Source: Actinomyces sp. Marseille-P3109
Lineage (GTDB): Bacteria; Actinomycetota; Actinomycetes; Actinomycetales; Actinomycetaceae
Length of the DNA stretch: 64,000 nt
NCBI RefSeq assembly: GCF_900323545.1
Contig: NZ_OOHN01000008.1
Coordinates: 2,978,019-3,042,018, forward strand
Direction of reading: 5' to 3'
Shown here: in pieces, positions 16,954 through 24,213 of the stretch
Layout of the letters: every line of letters starts with the position of its first letter
Position numbering within the stretch: the stretch's first letter is position 1
Notes under the pieces: model-generated
Seen by the model: only the letters and a program-made list of their open reading frames with translations
Told to the model about the DNA's origin: nothing
The model's database searches: none
Translations under genes and position numbers: made by a program

Positions 16954-18872
16954 TGGCGCACCTGCTCGGCGTGGAGAACCTGCGCCTGACCGTCGGGTCC
17001 CGCCTGCTCCTGGACGACGTCACCCTGGGGCTTGAGGACGGCACCCGCGTGGGGGTCCTGGGCCCCAACGGCGCGGGCAAGTCCACCCTCCTGGCGGCGC
17101 TGGCCGGCCGGCGGGAGCCCGACGGCGGACGCGTCACCCGTACCGGCGGCGTGAGCGTGGCCCTCCTCAGCCAGGCCGATGACCTGCCTCCCGGCGCCAC
17201 CGTGCGCACTGCCATCCACGGCCAGACCCCCGAGCACGAGTGGGCCTCCGATGCGGGCGTGCGCGACATCCACGCCGGGCTCATCGCCGACCTCGACCTC
17301 GACGCGGAGGTCGTCACCCTCTCCGGCGGCCAGCGCCGCCGCGTCGCCCTGGCCGCGGTCCTCACCCGTCGTGCCGACGTCGTCATCCTCGACGAGCCCA
17401 CCAACCACCTCGATGTCGAGGGCGTGGACTGGCTGGCCCGCCACCTCCAGGCCCGCTTCTCCGGCTCCGGAGGGCGCGGCTCCGGTGCCCTGGTCACCGT
17501 CACCCACGACCGCTGGTTCCTGGACGCCATCTGCACCAACGTGTGGGAGGTCGTCCCCGGCGTCGACCCCGGAGGCGGCCGCTCCCAGGTGGCCGGCCGC
17601 ATCGAGACCTACGACGGCGGGTACGCCGCCTACGTCCTGGCCCGCGCCGAGCGCGCCCGGCAGGCCGCCCTGGCCGCCGTCAAGCGCGAGAACCTCCTGC
17701 GCAAGGAGCTGGCCTGGCTGCGCCGCGGCGCCCCGGCCCGCACCTCCAAGCCCCGCTTCCGCATCGAGGCCGCCGAGGCCCTCATCGCCGACGTGCCGCC
17801 CCCGCGCGACACCGTGGCCCTGACCGCCATGGCCACCGCCCGCCTGGGCAAGAAGGTCCTCGACCTCGAGGACGTCACCGTGCGCTACCCGGTCTCCACC
17901 GGCCGGGCCGACGAGGCTGACAGGGTCGGGGCCCCGGCCGAGCGGGAGGTCCTGCGCCACGTCACCTGGCGGCTGGCCCCGGGCGAGCGGGTCGGCGTCG
18001 TCGGCGTCAACGGAGCCGGCAAGACCACCCTGCTGCGCCTGCTCGAAGGCGTTCAGCAACCCACCGGAGGCCGCGTCGTCCGCGGCAAGACCGTCCAGGT
18101 GGCCACCCTGTCCCAGTCCACCCACGAGCTCGATGCGCTCGCGGACCTGCGCGTCGTCGAGGCGGTGGCCATGGTGGGGGAGAGGATCGTCGTCGGCGAC
18201 AAGGAGATGACCGCGGCCCAGCTCGTTGAGCGCCTCGGCTTCACCCGCCAGCGCGCCTGGACCCGGGTCGGTGAGGTCAGTGGCGGGGAGCGCCGCCGCC
18301 TCCAGCTGCTGCGCCTGCTCATGACCGAGCCGAACGTGCTCCTGCTCGACGAGCCCACCAACGACCTGGACACCGACACCCTGGCGGCCGTCGAGGACAT
18401 CCTCGACTCCTTCCCCGGCACCCTCGTCGTCGTCTCCCACGACCGCTACCTCCTGGAGCGGGTCACCGACCACCAGGTCGCCCTCTTGGGGGACGGGAGC
18501 GTGCGAGACCTGCCCGGCGGGGTGGAGCAGTACCTCCAGCTGCGTCGCCAGGCCGCGGGGTCGGCCCGGGGCGCAGCCGCCTCGGTGGCCTCCCGGACGA
18601 CGTCGGCCCACGCCGAGCCCCGGGCCGAGCGCGGCGCCACGACCGGGGCCAAGCGTCACGAGGCCCGGAAGGCCCTGGCTCGCATTGAGCGCAAGATGGA
18701 GCGCTCGGCCCAGACCGTCGCCGCGCTGCACGTGCGCATGGAGGAGGTCTCGGCTGATCCGGCCAGGGTGGCAGAGCTGGCTGAGCTGGGTCGCGAGCTC
18801 GTAGCCGCTCAGGCGGCCCATGCCGATCTGGAGGAGCAGTGGCTCGAGGCCGCGGAGGCGCTGGAGTCCTGA
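16953..18872 (+). CDS. ABC-F family ATPase (duplicated ATP-binding protein without membrane domain)
   Basis: 639 residues with two ABC ATPase domains. Walker A motifs are GPNGAGKST and GVNGAGKTT, signatures LSGGQRRR and VSGGERRR, and Walker B regions VVILDEPTNHLD and VLLLDEPTNDLD. There is no transmembrane segment. A charged, probably coiled-coil C-terminal tail (about 560-639) follows. ABC-F proteins act on the ribosome, some as translation factors (EttA-like) and some giving antibiotic protection, and the sequence does not decide which. ATG 16953 overlaps the ispE stop (TGATG), completing an rsmA-ispE-abcF operon. Confidence 0.92.
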   Translation: MAHLLGVENLRLTVGSRLLLDDVTLGLEDGTRVGVLGPNGAGKSTLLAALAGRREPDGGRVTRTGGVSVALLSQADDLPPGATVRTAIHGQTPEHEWASDAGVRDIHAGLIADLDLDAEVVTLSGGQRRRVALAAVLTRRADVVILDEPTNHLDVEGVDWLARHLQARFSGSGGRGSGALVTVTHDRWFLDAICTNVWEVVPGVDPGGGRSQVAGRIETYDGGYAAYVLARAERARQAALAAVKRENLLRKELAWLRRGAPARTSKPRFRIEAAEALIADVPPPRDTVALTAMATARLGKKVLDLEDVTVRYPVSTGRADEADRVGAPAEREVLRHVTWRLAPGERVGVVGVNGAGKTTLLRLLEGVQQPTGGRVVRGKTVQVATLSQSTHELDALADLRVVEAVAMVGERIVVGDKEMTAAQLVERLGFTRQRAWTRVGEVSGGERRRLQLLRLLMTEPNVLLLDEPTNDLDTDTLAAVEDILDSFPGTLVVVSHDRYLLERVTDHQVALLGDGSVRDLPGGVEQYLQLRRQAAGSARGAAASVASRTTSAHAEPRAERGATTGAKRHEARKALARIERKMERSAQTVAALHVRMEEVSADPARVAELAELGRELVAAQAAHADLEEQWLEAAEALES

Positions 18873-19022
18873 GACGGTGCGGTCATCGCGCCCAGATCTG
18901 CGAGTCTGATACGTCAGGGAGTGGGGAAAGCCGGCCGGTGGTGGGGAGGATGCGGGAGAGGACGGGGATACGGGATGCTGGTCTGCGATGATCTCGGTGA
19001 CGGGCGGTGTCCTTGAGACCGC

Positions 19023-19568
19023 TCAGACGACGGGGGCGACCTGGCGGGCCAGCTCGACGAGGTGGTCCAGGTTGGGGGCGATGTCCTCGGCGGCGGCGCC
19101 CCACAGGCGCATCACCAGGTCCACCGGGACGGTGGGCAGACCGGCCAGGCGCAGGACCACGACGCCCTGGGTAGGGCCGTTGGACTCGTAGAAGGCGGAG
19201 AAGCCCACCATGTCCGGTCCCGGCCGCAGGCGCACCAGCTCGGCCTCGGGCAGGAGCGCGGCAATGATCTGACGCTGGGTGGCGCGGCGCCCCTCCTTGG
19301 AGCCGTCGTCCTTGGCGATCTCCAGGCTCAGGTCGATGACGAAGGGCGGGTGGGCGACGTCGTCGATGTGCATGAGGCGCGCAAAGCGCCCCTGACGCTC
19401 CATGGCCTGCAGCTCGTTGAGCAGGGACTCCAGCTCGGAGCGCCACTGCGGACCGGTCACTCCCAGGTGGGCGCTGCGGTGCCGTGCCTCCTCCCGTGCC
19501 CAACCCGGAGGCGGGAAGGGCGGGATGATCACCCATCGCTGGGGATCAGGCGTGACCGCGATCTGCAC
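19023..19568 (-). CDS. Conserved-looking protein of unknown function
   Basis: A 181-residue soluble protein with no signal peptide, membrane helix or motif I recognise. The N-terminus is Pro-rich (RWVIIPPFPPPGWAREEA), and the rest alternates helix and strand with the typical codon bias of a real gene. The GTG start at 19568 is preceded by GGAAGGAG 6-7 nt upstream, a strong ribosome-binding site. It is divergent from the RDD-FHA gene. Its position at the edge of the FHA/kinase cluster suggests but does not prove a shared role. Confidence 0.7.
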   Translation of the reverse strand: MQIAVTPDPQRWVIIPPFPPPGWAREEARHRSAHLGVTGPQWRSELESLLNELQAMERQGRFARLMHIDDVAHPPFVIDLSLEIAKDDGSKEGRRATQRQIIAALLPEAELVRLRPGPDMVGFSAFYESNGPTQGVVVLRLAGLPTVPVDLVMRLWGAAAEDIAPNLDHLVELARQVAPVV

Positions 19569-19620
19569 TGTGTGCTCCTTCCGAGACCTCGTCTGACTGC
19601 GAGGCAGTGGACTGGGCGCC

Positions 19621-19626
19621 TACCAT
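19621..19626 (+). promoter_or_regulatory. -10 box before the short RDD-FHA gene
   Basis: TACCAT lies 9 nt before the ATG at 19636, with no Shine-Dalgarno, giving a leader of at most a few bases. It probably drives the three-gene FHA-FHA-kinase operon. Confidence 0.45.
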
Positions 19627-19635
19627 GTCTGTCCT

Positions 19636-20379
19636 ATGAGGACCCGAGAGCGACATACGACAATTATGCCTGCATCCGCACGCCGCCGTGTGGTCCGCGT
19701 GCTGGTAGATGCTGGGCTCATCATCGCACTCTGTGCCGTCACGGAGCGCTGCTGTGGAATCTTATTCGCTGTTGGGGTGGTTGTGCTGCTTATTGCTGTG
19801 ATGACCGCCATGATGGCTATGACCGGTGCCACGGTGGGGGGTCTCGTGACCGGGGTCCGACTTCGGAGGGTGATGGACCCGAATGGCCCGCCCGGACGCT
19901 CTGCGGTGATTTACGTCGCATTTTTGGGTCTCTCTTTGGTGGCAACCGCAGGGTTGGCCCCCTTTATTTTGTGGATCCTCTCACTATGGCGTGCTGAACA
20001 GCGCACCTGGTTCGACCGGTTGGCTGGGACGGTCCTCCTCAGCGCCAGACCGACCTCGGTGTCGACCTGCTCCCTGGTGGTTGAGGGGTCAGTAATCCCT
20101 GTTCTGGGGCCAATTGTCCTCGGGCGCAGGCCGGCCCCGATCGAGTCCCATCCGGACGCCCATCTGGTCGCGGTGCTGCGCTCGGAGGACTCCGTGTCCA
20201 AGACGCACGCACTGTTCGTGCCCGCCTCTGATGGGGTGCTCGTCACAGATCTGGGGTCGACCAACGGGACCCACATCGAGGACGAGGAGGGGGTCCACCG
20301 ACTCTCACCGGGCCGACCGGAGTACGTGCACCGGGGACGGCAGGCATACTTGGGTGACGGTGTCTGTATCGTCCGTTGA
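19636..20379 (+). CDS. RDD-FHA membrane protein, short form
   Basis: 247 residues. An N-terminal RDD-like membrane domain has about three helices (residues 15-130, ending TWFDRLAGTVLL, the usual RDD end). The C-terminal FHA domain (about 155-247) has LGRR, SVSKTH and GSTNGTHIE, i.e. the Arg, Ser/His and Asn of the phosphothreonine pocket. It probably docks phosphorylated partners of the nearby kinase at the inner membrane face. It is a paralogue of the 1015-residue RDD-FHA protein at 24214-27261 but lacks the long linker. The next gene starts 12 bp downstream. Confidence 0.85.
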   Translation: MRTRERHTTIMPASARRRVVRVLVDAGLIIALCAVTERCCGILFAVGVVVLLIAVMTAMMAMTGATVGGLVTGVRLRRVMDPNGPPGRSAVIYVAFLGLSLVATAGLAPFILWILSLWRAEQRTWFDRLAGTVLLSARPTSVSTCSLVVEGSVIPVLGPIVLGRRPAPIESHPDAHLVAVLRSEDSVSKTHALFVPASDGVLVTDLGSTNGTHIEDEEGVHRLSPGRPEYVHRGRQAYLGDGVCIVR

Positions 20380-20390
20380 GGAGAAATATG

Positions 20391-22658
20391 ATGACAAACA
20401 GCCCGAACAGCAGCGCGAACAACGAGGTCTGGTGGACCGAGGGTTCGTGGACAGGCGTGGTCACGCCACGTGCTGTGATGATCCTGCCCCCGTCGGTACC
20501 GCAGGACCTCACCGAGCGCCTGTGGCGGCTGCTGCGTAGTGAGGAGGCCTCGCTGACGCGGGCCCTGGACGAGCTGGTGATGGGGATGGGAGGACGCCTG
20601 GGGGCGATCCCGGACTTCGTGCTCGCCGTCTCGGCGCCCGAGGACGTCTTCCACGTGGCGCTGCGCGGTGCCCCGCAGATGGAGGTCGACGGCAAGGCCC
20701 TGGACGCCTCCGCGGTCACCACCTGGTTCGAGACGACGGTGACCGCCCCCAACTCGGTGATCGTCAGCGCGCCCGACGGCGCCGGTCAGGTGCGTCGCCC
20801 GGCGGTCGACGCCGTCGTGAGCACCGGCCACCTGGTGCTGCGCGGATCAGAGAAGTCGAGTGGGACCCCGTCCCCCAGCCGTGCATCGTCGAAGGGGTCC
20901 GGCGACTCCGACGACGATGACCCTGACCCGGCCGGTCCTGACCACTCCACCACGTCCGCAGGCTCTGCCGGATCCCCTGCCGCAGAGATGAGGTCCTCGC
21001 GGACCTCCCGCCGGGCCTCGCGTCGTTCCTCGCGCCGTCAGTCCGCCTCGTCGGACCACTCGGAGCAGGACGACTCGTCCGAAGGGGCGCATGCCGGTAC
21101 CGCGGCTTCTGCCGACGCCGTCGACGACCTCATCGAGATCGCTCAGGACAGCGCCGAGCAGCAGGCCCTTGAAGGTGCTCGGCTCGCCGCCTCCGCCGAG
21201 GTCGCAGAGCCCACCGAACTCAGCCAGTCGGCCGACTCCGCCGAGTCTGTTGTGTCCGCCGGGTCCGCCCTGTCCGCGGAGTCCGCCGGCCCCGCCGACC
21301 TGCTGGCCGTCGTCGCCGGCATACCGGCTGAGACCACGCGGACGACCGAGACGACTCAGGCTCAGGTCGTTGCAGAGCCCCTGGGGGCCGTCCAGGTCGC
21401 CGAGGCCGTCGTGGCCGATGCTCAGGCGGCTCCTGAGACGAGTGAGAGCGCCAGCTCCGCTCCTAGTCCTGGCAGCGCTCACAGCGCTCACAGCGCCGAG
21501 CCCTTCGAGGCTCCAGTCGTGGCCGAGGTCTCCCCTGAGATCGCCGAGGTCACTGCGACGTCCTCACCGGAGGCTTCCGGAGAGGACCTGCTGATCGCCC
21601 CCGTCTTCGATATCCCGGCCCTGCCGATCCCCTCCGCTCCGGAGGCAGAGGCCATGATCCCGCCCCCGCCACCCCCGTCGAGCGAGGATCTTGCTGAGGC
21701 TGCTGGTATCAAAGACGCTGCCGTCGAGGTCACCGAGGTCGCCCAGACCCCGGCCGACTTCGTGCCTGCCGAGGCCGCTGTGGTCGCGGAGGCCGCCGCC
21801 GTCGCGGAGGCCGCCGCGCAGGCTCACGCCGAGGACGAGCCCGTACGCTCCGGGGACCATGACGGACAGACCATCAACGGCCTGCCCGAGGACCTCTCCC
21901 AGGAGCTGCGTGCCGAGCTGCTCAACCAGGGGCTCGGTCCCTTGGAGCCGAGCCAGTCGGCCAGCTCCGCCGGCTCGGCCGGATCCGCCGCCGCGGCGGA
22001 GACGGTGACCGAGTTCGTCCAGCCCCCGGCTGTCGAGCCCTCCTCCGGAGGTCTCGACCGTGGCGACCATGACGGGCAGACCATCAACGGCCTGCCCGAG
22101 GACCTTGTGGGTGAACTCGTCTCCCTCGTGGGCTCCGGACCCTCCAGCCCGGCGTCCCCGGTCTCGGCGAGCTCTCCCGGTGAGCCCGACGCCATACGGA
22201 TCGTGCTGTCGGCGGTGTGCCCCCAGGGCCACCCCAACCCCACGAACTACACCGTGTGCCGCGTCTGTGGAGCCGAGCTCAACCGTCCGGCCAAGTCGGT
22301 GGCCTGCCCCCCTCTGGGGCGCGTGGTCACCTCCGGCGGCGAGAGCATCGAGCTCAACCGTCCCCTCCTGGTGGGTCGCAACCCCGTGGCCGACGACATC
22401 ACCAGCGTCGCGGAGGTCCCCCTCCGCCCGCTGACGGTCGCCAGCCCCAACCAGCTCGTCTCGCGCAACCACATCCTCATCGACCTGGATGCGTGGAGCG
22501 TGCTGGCCCAGGACCTGGGCAACTGCAACGGCACTGTTCTCAACCGCCAGAACGAGGCGCCTGTGCGCCTGTCCTCGGCGAACCCGGTGCTCCTGCGCAG
22601 CGGAGACGTCCTCGACCTCGGCGATGGCCAGACCCTCGCCTTTGAGAACCTCCCCTAA
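20391..22658 (+). CDS. Zinc-ribbon FHA protein with long disordered linker and duplicated GDHDGQTINGLPEDL motif
   Basis: About 755 residues. ATG 20391 has AGGAG 7 nt upstream, and ATG 20388 is also possible. The N-terminal domain of about 150 residues is of unknown type. A low-complexity Ser/Ala/Glu-rich region follows (about 160-600). It contains the 15-residue motif GDHDGQTINGLPEDL twice (DNA 21852-21896 and 22062-22106). Near the C-terminus is a zinc ribbon (CPQGHPNPTNYTVCRVCGAEL), then an FHA domain with LVGRNP, VSRNHI and NCNGTVLN. No membrane helix is seen. The Thr in the repeated motif is a candidate phosphosite for the kinase encoded next (inference). The stop overlaps the kinase start (TAATG). 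Confidence 0.82.
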   Translation: MTNSPNSSANNEVWWTEGSWTGVVTPRAVMILPPSVPQDLTERLWRLLRSEEASLTRALDELVMGMGGRLGAIPDFVLAVSAPEDVFHVALRGAPQMEVDGKALDASAVTTWFETTVTAPNSVIVSAPDGAGQVRRPAVDAVVSTGHLVLRGSEKSSGTPSPSRASSKGSGDSDDDDPDPAGPDHSTTSAGSAGSPAAEMRSSRTSRRASRRSSRRQSASSDHSEQDDSSEGAHAGTAASADAVDDLIEIAQDSAEQQALEGARLAASAEVAEPTELSQSADSAESVVSAGSALSAESAGPADLLAVVAGIPAETTRTTETTQAQVVAEPLGAVQVAEAVVADAQAAPETSESASSAPSPGSAHSAHSAEPFEAPVVAEVSPEIAEVTATSSPEASGEDLLIAPVFDIPALPIPSAPEAEAMIPPPPPPSSEDLAEAAGIKDAAVEVTEVAQTPADFVPAEAAVVAEAAAVAEAAAQAHAEDEPVRSGDHDGQTINGLPEDLSQELRAELLNQGLGPLEPSQSASSAGSAGSAAAAETVTEFVQPPAVEPSSGGLDRGDHDGQTINGLPEDLVGELVSLVGSGPSSPASPVSASSPGEPDAIRIVLSAVCPQGHPNPTNYTVCRVCGAELNRPAKSVACPPLGRVVTSGGESIELNRPLLVGRNPVADDITSVAEVPLRPLTVASPNQLVSRNHILIDLDAWSVLAQDLGNCNGTVLNRQNEAPVRLSSANPVLLRSGDVLDLGDGQTLAFENLP
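21852..22106 (+). repeat. Duplicated GDHDGQTINGLPEDL coding motif
   Basis: The two 45-bp copies (21852-21896 and 22062-22106) differ in only three bases and encode identical residues. They lie 165 bp apart within disordered sequence. Confidence 0.9.
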
Positions 22659-24124
22659 TGCTGGATCACAAGGGACCGCCTCCGGTTATCTCTGGGTTCA
22701 CCTACCTGGAGAGACTCGGAGCGGGAGGCTACTCCACGGTCTACCTCTTCGAGCAGCACATGCCCCGCCGCGAGGTCGCGGTCAAGGTCATGAACGCCGA
22801 CGTTGAGGACAAGACCGCCTCCCGCTTCGAGTCGGAGGCGAATCTCATGGCACGGGTCTCCTCGCACCCGGCCATCCTGTCCATCTACGGCGCGGGCGTC
22901 TCCGCCGATGGCCACCCCTTCCTGGTCATGGAGTACTGCCCGCCGCCGCAGCTGGGCGCCATCCTGCGGCAGGGTCCCCTCAACGTCGCTGAGACCCTGT
23001 CGACGGCGATCCAGATCGCCGGAGCGGTGGAGACCGCTCACCGGGCCGGCATCGTCCACCGGGACATCAAGCCCGCGAACATCCTGTTCACCACCTACCG
23101 CCGTCCAGTGCTCTCGGACTTCGGCATCTCCGCCATGAGCGGTCCCGAGGGCTCCGAGGAGCTGCGGGGGATGAGCGTTCCGTGGGCGCCCCCCGAGCAG
23201 CTGGTCGGGATGCGCTCGGCCAACCCGGCCTCCGACATCTACTCCCTGGGCGCGACGACCTTCGCCATGCTCACGGGCCGCAGCCCCTTCGAGACCGACG
23301 GCATCCCGGATGTCTACGAGCTCTCCCGCCGTATCGTCAAGGACCCCCTGCCTCCGCTGGGCCGCCAGGACGCCCCACCGTCGCTGCACCGCGTGCTGTC
23401 GGTGGCGATGGACAAGAACCCGGACTCCCGCTACCCCACGGCCCTGGCCTTCGCCCGGGCGCTTCAGCAGGTCCAGGCCGAGCTCGACCTGCCGATCACC
23501 ACCGTTGATCTGTTCCAGGAACCGGACAAGGCCGCAAAGTCCGCACGGCGGCCCAGCTCCGACGAGAACGACACCGCCACCAAGATGGGCGTTTTCAACC
23601 AGGTCGACGTCACCAGCGAGCACATCGCCATGCGGGTGGATCCCGACGGCGACGAGGACCGGTCGTCGTCGGGCTCGGAGGCCGACGACTCGAGCCGACC
23701 GAACCGGATGCGGGCGGTTCTCACCGCTTTCCTCGTTGTGGCCATGGTCGTGGCCGTCATCGGCGCGATCATCTTCTCCCGGAACCAGGACACGCGGAAG
23801 AAGCCCGACAACCCCGTCGCCACCATCGCTCCGCAGCCCGGCGCCAACCCGTTGCAGGCCTCCGTGCCGATGGTCGGGGACATCGAGGGTGAGCCGCTCG
23901 ACGACGGAACGGTTCGGTTCACCTGGGGCGAGCCGGAAACCGGCTGGACCGGCAGCTACCTCTACCGGGTCAAGCTGCCCGACGAGGAGACCCAGGTCGA
24001 CTCCATCCGGACCAACGAGGTCGTCGTCGAGGCCCAGGAGGGGCGCACCTGCCTGGAGGTCACCGCGGTGCGCTCGGACGGCAAGGCATCCCAGGCCAAG
24101 ACCGCCTGCGTCGACACCCCCTGA
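22658..24124 (+). CDS. Transmembrane Ser/Thr protein kinase with extracellular FN3-like domain
   Basis: 488 residues. The kinase domain (about 10-270) has the Gly loop LGAGGYSTVYLF, catalytic Lys in VAVKVM, catalytic loop HRDIKPANIL, DFG in LSDFGIS and APPEQ in place of APE, so it should be active. The activation segment (AMSGPEGSEELRGMSVPWAPP) has Ser but no Thr, unlike the Thr-rich segment of PknB. A juxtamembrane linker, one helix (about 350-372) and an extracellular domain of about 95 residues with FN3-like strands and two Cys follow; there are no PASTA repeats. It resembles the Pkb2-type kinase of bifidobacterial PFNA clusters. It is the last gene of its operon, facing the RDD-FHA operon. 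Confidence 0.92.
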   Translation: MLDHKGPPPVISGFTYLERLGAGGYSTVYLFEQHMPRREVAVKVMNADVEDKTASRFESEANLMARVSSHPAILSIYGAGVSADGHPFLVMEYCPPPQLGAILRQGPLNVAETLSTAIQIAGAVETAHRAGIVHRDIKPANILFTTYRRPVLSDFGISAMSGPEGSEELRGMSVPWAPPEQLVGMRSANPASDIYSLGATTFAMLTGRSPFETDGIPDVYELSRRIVKDPLPPLGRQDAPPSLHRVLSVAMDKNPDSRYPTALAFARALQQVQAELDLPITTVDLFQEPDKAAKSARRPSSDENDTATKMGVFNQVDVTSEHIAMRVDPDGDEDRSSSGSEADDSSRPNRMRAVLTAFLVVAMVVAVIGAIIFSRNQDTRKKPDNPVATIAPQPGANPLQASVPMVGDIEGEPLDDGTVRFTWGEPETGWTGSYLYRVKLPDEETQVDSIRTNEVVVEAQEGRTCLEVTAVRSDGKASQAKTACVDTP

Positions 24125-24155
24125 GTCGGCCACTGATCGGATGAGATACAGCGGC

Positions 24156-24188
24156 GGGGCCCGCACTCCGTCACGGAGTGCGGGCCCC
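24156..24188. terminator. 15-bp perfect hairpin between convergent kinase and RDD-FHA operons
   Basis: 24156-24170 pairs with 24174-24188 around the triloop TCA, midway between the two stop codons. There is no T tract. Confidence 0.8.
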
Positions 24189-24213
24189 GACACTGAAGGA
24201 ACCGGCGTCGAGC

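Noticed and set aside
16599..18821. Open frame antisense to ispE and the ABC-F gene
   Set aside because: Composition of a shadow frame, and it runs through two genes with intact catalytic motifs.
18883..19536. Overlapping minus-strand frame beside the 181-residue gene
   Set aside because: The frame from 19568 has a strong ribosome-binding site and normal protein composition. This one is Arg/Pro/Gly-rich and has neither.
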